A stretch of 64,000 nucleotides of DNA from the NCBI RefSeq assembly GCF_013113735.1, contig NZ_CP053346.1, positions 124,001-188,000 of the forward strand, written 5' to 3'. The notes under the pieces are model-generated. The model was not told where the DNA came from, did no database searches, and saw nothing but the letters and a program-made list of their open reading frames with translations. A program made the position numbers and the translations under genes. This document shows, one piece after another, positions 61,601-64,000 of the stretch. Source of the stretch: Sphingomonas sp. AP4-R1 (GTDB lineage Bacteria > Pseudomonadota > Alphaproteobacteria > Sphingomonadales > Sphingomonadaceae). Numbering within the stretch: position 1 is the first letter of the stretch; every line of letters begins with the position of its first letter.

Positions 61601-63058
61601 ATGTATCTTGGCATCGATATCGGCACGTCGGGCGTGAAAACGGTGATCATCGACGCGGACGGCCGCGTCGTCGGGCAAGGTCATGCCCCGCTGACCGTAT
61701 CCCGCCCCCATCCGCTGTGGTCGGAGCAGGATCCGGCGCAGTGGGCCGAGGCGACCGACCAGGCCGTCTGCGCGCTGGATCCCACGCTGCGCGCGGCGGT
61801 GAAGGGCATCGGCCTCTCCGGCCAGATGCACGGCGCGGTGACGCTCGACGCGGCCGACCGCGTGCTGCGCCCGGCCATCCTCTGGAACGATGGCCGCTCC
61901 GGCCCGCAATGCGCCGAGCTGCTGGAGCGAGAACCGCGCGCGCATGCCATCACCGGCAATGCGATCCTCGCCGGCTTCACCGCGCCCAAATTGCTGTGGC
62001 TGGCCGAGCAGGAGCCGGACATCTTCGCCGCGACCCGCACCGTCCTGCTGCCCAAGGACTGGCTGCGCCTGACGATGACCGGCGACAAGCTCTCCGACAT
62101 GTCGGATGCCAGCGGCACCCTGTGGCTGGACGTCGCCGCGCGCGACTGGTCGGACGAGATGCTCGCGGCCTGCCGCCTGTCCCGCGCCGCGATGCCGGGG
62201 CTGGTGGAGGGCAGCGCGCCGGGCGGCCGGCTCTCCGCCACTACGGCCGCGCGCTGGGGCATGTCGCGCGTGCCGGTCGCGGGCGGCGGCGGCGACAATG
62301 CGGCGGGCGCGATCGGGCTGGGCGTCATCCGGCCCGGCGACGCCTTCCTGTCGCTCGGCACGTCGGGCGTGATCTTCAGCGTGTCGGACGGCTTCCGCCC
62401 CGATGTCGCGCGCGGCGTCCACAGCTTCGCGCATGCCATCCCCGACACGTGGCATCGCATGTCCGTGATGCTGTCGGCGGCCGCCTGTCTCGACTGGGCC
62501 GCGGGCGTGCTGGCCTTTGCCGACGTGCCCGCCCTGCTGGCGGCGGCGGAGGACGCGGAGCCGCAATCGAAATTGCTGTTCCTCCCCTATCTCTCGGGCG
62601 AGCGCTCGCCCCACGCCGACCCGGACGCGCAGGGCGTGTGGTTCGGCATGACGGGCGCCACCGGCCGGCCCGAACTGGCGCGCGCCGTCCTGGAAGGCGT
62701 GGCGATGGGGCTGCGCGACGGGCTGGACGCGCTGGAGGCCGGCAGCGAGCGCATCCGGAGTCTCTCGCTCGCGGGCGGCGGATCGCGCTCGCCGCTCTGG
62801 AACCGGATCATCGCCGCGACCCTGAACCGAACGCTGGTCGAACGGGAATCCGCCACGGTCGGCCCCGCATTGGGCGCCGCGCGCCTAGGCCAGCTGGCGG
62901 CGGGCGACGGCGACGTGAGCGCGGTGGCCGCCACGCCGGCGGAAATCTCCCGGATCGAGCCCGACGCCACGTTGACGGAGCGGATGGCGGACCAGCAGGT
63001 CCGCTTCCGCGCGCTCTATCGCGCGGTGCGGGATCTGTGGACGGGCAAGCCGTCGTGA
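61601..63058 (+). CDS. xylB: Xylulokinase
   Basis: 485 residues. FGGY kinase family: IDIGTSGVKTVIID at the N-terminus (phosphate 1), GLSGQMHGAV (substrate contact), the catalytic GGGGDNAAGAIGLG region, LGTSGVIF, and LAGGGSRSPLW (adenosine loop). It phosphorylates D-xylulose. AGGA is 6 bases before the ATG. The 104-bp gap to the divergent porter must hold both promoters. No xylose isomerase or regulator lies in the window. Confidence 0.93.
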   Translation: MYLGIDIGTSGVKTVIIDADGRVVGQGHAPLTVSRPHPLWSEQDPAQWAEATDQAVCALDPTLRAAVKGIGLSGQMHGAVTLDAADRVLRPAILWNDGRSGPQCAELLEREPRAHAITGNAILAGFTAPKLLWLAEQEPDIFAATRTVLLPKDWLRLTMTGDKLSDMSDASGTLWLDVAARDWSDEMLAACRLSRAAMPGLVEGSAPGGRLSATTAARWGMSRVPVAGGGGDNAAGAIGLGVIRPGDAFLSLGTSGVIFSVSDGFRPDVARGVHSFAHAIPDTWHRMSVMLSAAACLDWAAGVLAFADVPALLAAAEDAEPQSKLLFLPYLSGERSPHADPDAQGVWFGMTGATGRPELARAVLEGVAMGLRDGLDALEAGSERIRSLSLAGGGSRSPLWNRIIAATLNRTLVERESATVGPALGAARLGQLAAGDGDVSAVAATPAEISRIEPDATLTERMADQQVRFRALYRAVRDLWTGKPS

Positions 63059-63116
63059 CATCGATGATTCCGCCTTCTCCGGAGCGGATGGGGCGAAATC
63101 GCGCCTCGGGTCGTTT

Positions 63117-63323
63117 ATGTCCTCCGCGTCATTGGGTGTCGATATGATGGTCGAGAAGGAAGCGTCGCGCGAACGGGAGCGCACAGCGCAGCATCTGCGG
63201 GCGCTGACCTCTGCCCTGAGGACCGCTTATTCCGCCGAACCACCCCCTTCGCGCTCCTTCAACGCCGACATGGCCAGCCTGCTGGATGCCATCGACAAGC
63301 GCGACAGGCTGGAACGCGACTAA
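63117..63323 (+). CDS. Small charged protein, unknown
   Basis: 68 residues from the ATG at 63117, or 59 from an ATG at 63144. The sequence is charged and helical (EKEASRERERTAQHLRAL) with a final AIDKRDRLERD. No ribosome site is clear. It overlaps the convergent small gene by 4 bases. Possibly real; no family recognised. Confidence 0.4.
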   Translation: MSSASLGVDMMVEKEASRERERTAQHLRALTSALRTAYSAEPPPSRSFNADMASLLDAIDKRDRLERD

Positions 63324-63544
63324 CGGGAAGACCGGACGGGCGATGCCCGCAGCGCCGCGGCGCCCACGACCATCTCTCTCAGTTCGCGTTCGAGGCGCGC
63401 CACCATGAGCTCCACGGCCATGGCCTCGTCCTGCGCGGCGCGTGCGTCATCCTCCGAGCCGAGCCCCTGGGCCACCTGGCGATGCCGCTCCGCGCGGCGG
63501 CGCAGGCGTTCAATCTCCTGTCGTCGGGCTGTCTGCTCCGCCAT
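63320..63544 (-). CDS. Small coiled-coil protein, unknown
   Basis: 74 residues from the ATG at 63544, chosen over one at 63571 because GGGAG is 8 bases upstream. Nearly the whole chain is a charged helix (RRQEIERLRRRAERH..., then VARLERELREMV), so a coiled coil is likely. No family recognised. The clear Shine-Dalgarno makes it likelier to be real than its convergent neighbour. Confidence 0.5.
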   Translation of the reverse strand: MAEQTARRQEIERLRRRAERHRQVAQGLGSEDDARAAQDEAMAVELMVARLERELREMVVGAAALRASPVRSSR

Positions 63545-63720
63545 GATCGCAACTCCCACCGTTCCGGCCATATCGCATTAACCATGCGTTAGTTCCGGAC
63601 CCGTGTTCGCCCGTGCATCATCAGGGACGAACCGCCGGGCGGATGCCGGTCGTCGACGCCACGCACGACAGCCTGCCGGCCGAACGCCCCACTGGTCGAT
63701 AACTCAGAGGATGGAGAATG

Positions 63721-63812
63721 TGGCGGAGAGGGTGGGATTCGAACCCACGTTACGGTTCCCCGTAAACCGCATTTCGAGTGCGGCGCATTCGACCACTCTG
63801 CCACCTCTCCGC
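63721..63812 (-). tRNA. tRNA-Ser (anticodon CGA)
   Basis: 92 bases on the minus strand including an encoded CCA end. The 7-bp acceptor stem, the D-arm, an anticodon stem CCGCA/TGCGG with loop CTCGAAA (anticodon CGA, reading UCG), a long variable arm (a class II mark of tRNA-Ser) and the TTCGAATCC T-loop are all visible. Confidence 0.96.
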
Positions 63813-63931
63813 TAAGCGAGGTCATAGCCGCTGAAGAGCGACCAGGTCGTCGGAAGCGGCGCTCCTAGCGAAGCGTTGCCGGCTTGCCAAGGGCGCTTGC
63901 GCGGGTTCGCCGAAATCCTAAATAGGTGGAC

Positions 63932-64000
63932 ATGACGCTGTCCCATCGCACGCTTACCGGAACGACGGCCCCCCTGCCGATCATGCCCGCCATTTCCCAT
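63932..64000 (+). CDS. Start of a gene running off the right edge, unknown
   Basis: The ATG at 63932 follows a good AGGTGGA ribosome site and opens a 23-codon frame that reaches the window end. Nothing in these residues identifies a family. No signal peptide is evident. Confidence 0.45.
   Translation, partial: MTLSHRTLTGTTAPLPIMPAISH

Noticed and set aside
63589..63825. Short frames on both strands over the tRNA-Ser gene
   Set aside because: They are translations of the tRNA sequence itself (for example the well-known VGFEPTLRFPV type product), not genes.

Overview
The window reads as chromosomal DNA of a sphingomonad (Sphingomonas or a close relative, Alphaproteobacteria). It is GC-rich with strongly GC-biased third codon positions. 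It carries three exported proteins with the PEPxxWA-CTERM tail typical of that group (3.8, 14.8 and 26.5-27.2 kb), a Fur protein of the alphaproteobacterial type, HslV with a short propeptide before its catalytic Thr, and intergenic palindromic repeats of the kinds common in sphingomonads. There is no insertion sequence, integrase, CRISPR array or rRNA. One tRNA is present, tRNA-Ser(CGA) at 63.7 kb.

Layout. 0-7 kb: the 3' part of a GH39 beta-xylosidase-like gene, typA, a PEP-CTERM protein, an FMN reductase, a polytopic membrane protein and an EF-hand protein. 7-16.5 kb: a TelA/XpaC pair, a phosphoesterase, a holin-like protein, hslVU, a small RHH/PIN toxin-antitoxin pair, a DedA protein, a second PEP-CTERM protein and a sterol-desaturase-family enzyme. 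16.5-31.8 kb: an RhlE-type helicase, an M20 peptidase, the run nfu-rutE-tsaB-rimI-fur-plsC, a Tat-lipoprotein molybdoenzyme with its cytochrome b, a MerC protein behind a Fur-family-like palindrome, a Cys-rich orphan protein, a third PEP-CTERM protein, a CoA-ester lyase, guaB and an RsmB-family methyltransferase. 32-45.8 kb: purH; an iron module (catecholate-type receptor, TonB, PiuC-like dioxygenase) with two candidate Fur boxes; a minus-strand run of epsC, a molybdenum hydroxylase, hemH, an acetoacetyl-CoA reductase gene and an RHH protein; an AGCS symporter; and a serine hydrolase with a beta-lactamase fold.

46-59.2 kb is the most accessory-looking part. It holds a three-domain FkbH-like/SGNH protein and a CDP-glycerol-transferase-like protein. 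Next is a tightly coupled minus-strand run of two GT4 glycosyltransferases, a flippase-like membrane protein, a DUF2141 protein and a DUF2334 deacetylase-like protein. Last is a FecI-FecR-STN receptor regulatory module whose receptor gene overlaps a secreted EEP-family gene tail to tail. Together these look like a surface-glycan or glycolipid locus beside a cell-surface signalling receptor. 59.3-64 kb: small NTF2-like genes, a divergent sugar-porter/xylulokinase pair (xylose use, fitting the GH39 enzyme at the left edge), two small hypothetical genes, tRNA-Ser and the first codons of another gene.

Most genes are ordinary housekeeping. The items most worth a second look are: two genes (hslU, rsmB) whose ribosome-binding site lies in the end of a dispersed palindromic repeat; an antitoxin gene whose start codon sits in the loop of a perfect 11-bp inverted repeat; a guaB leader hairpin that includes the Shine-Dalgarno; a penicillin-recognising fold lacking the Glu166/Asn170 pair; the FkbH-acyltransferase-SGNH protein; and a Cys-rich orphan protein resembling a peptide precursor. 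All functional statements rest on reading the sequence and on family knowledge; no database search was run.
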